Part shown: positions 55,765 to 55,841 of the stretch, one piece after another
Layout: each line of letters opens with the position of its first letter
Numbering within the stretch: position 1 is the first letter of the stretch
NCBI RefSeq assembly: GCF_030684035.1
Contig: NZ_JAUXPI010000036.1
Location: 1 to 55,841 of the forward strand
Length of the DNA stretch: 55,841 nt
Reading direction: 5' to 3'
Origin: Phaeovulum sp.
GTDB taxonomy: Bacteria; Pseudomonadota; Alphaproteobacteria; Rhodobacterales; Rhodobacteraceae
Made by a program: the position numbers and the translations under genes
Notes under the pieces: generated by a model
What the model saw: the letters and a program-made list of their open reading frames with translations, nothing else
Told to the model about the DNA's origin: nothing
Databases searched by the model: none

Positions 55765-55841
55765 ATGAGACGCTCCGACATCTGCCTTTTCCTTGGCCCC
55801 GCCGACCGCGCTGAGCTTCAAGCTCTGCTGACCAACCGCAA
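55765..55841 (+). mobile_element. start of an IS630-type transposase gene (truncated by window edge)
   Basis: ATG 55765 follows GGAGG and opens MRRSDICLFLGPADRAELQALLTNR, which resembles the N-termini of IS630-family transposases. Only 25 codons are visible. The element may begin right after the TA at 55706-55707 with GTGTTCGACACCTGACGC as its left end, since IS630 elements insert at TA; the inverted repeat cannot be checked here. Confidence 0.6.

Overview
The window is GC-rich chromosomal DNA from an alphaproteobacterium, most likely a member of the Rhodobacteraceae. Support comes from a Shemin-type hemA with FNR- and RegA/PrrA-like sites upstream, an alphaproteobacterial LexA box (GAAC-N7-GAAC) before uvrA, an NDUFA12-family complex I protein beside mlaD and DUF2155, a Crp/Fnr-DUF2892 pair, and hairpin repeats ending in a TATTT tract. 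Almost all of it is densely packed housekeeping DNA.

Layout. 1-3256: end of an unidentified gene, then a valine (isobutyryl-CoA) catabolic operon of acyl-CoA dehydrogenase, 3-hydroxyisobutyryl-CoA hydrolase and mmsB. 3309-4250: Crp/Fnr regulator and a DUF2892 membrane protein with a palindrome between them. 4321-7727: uvrA (minus) and a rhodanese (plus) around an SOS box. 7724-16636 (minus): AsmA-like giant protein, queA, MFS, DUF924, lpdA, MFS. 16732-19188 (plus): Bcp peroxiredoxin, M23 peptidase, bactofilin. 19250-25182 (minus): amidase, PBP1A, prfB, DUF2189 protein. 25384-26133: DsbA-like thiol oxidoreductase. 26189-29855 (minus): hemA, rodZ, ispG. 30285-32087: LysM protein with long Ala/Pro repeats. 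32232-33643: LOG-family protein and RarD-like exporter, converging. 33843-36483 (minus): preT-preA pyrimidine reduction. 36757-39396 (plus): accB, accC, aat. 39360-40561 (minus): NDUFA12, mlaD, DUF2155. 40689-46974 (minus): SPOR lipoprotein, D-Ala-D-Ala carboxypeptidase, tmk, holB, tatD, metallo-hydrolase, AEC transporter, nearly all touching or overlapping. 47275-48345: secreted SH3 / beta-gamma-crystallin protein. 48468-48603: a tRNA-Ser 5' fragment followed by an intact tRNA-Ser(UGA).

48742-55841 is the accessory part. On the minus strand lie a DctPQM TRAP transporter, a CitE-like CoA-ester lyase and two small MaoC proteins. Divergent from them are a family III CoA transferase and a GntR/UTRA regulator. 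An IS630-type transposase start reaches the window edge. Together these genes fit uptake of a small organic acid, CoA activation, hydration and cleavage, as in itaconate/mesaconate/citramalate degradation; the substrate is inferred.

I found no CRISPR array, phage module or recognisable defence system. The best candidates for follow-up are the catabolic locus with its unusual MaoC pair, the paired redox-type sites before hemA, the secreted crystallin-domain protein, and the duplicated tRNA-Ser 5' half.
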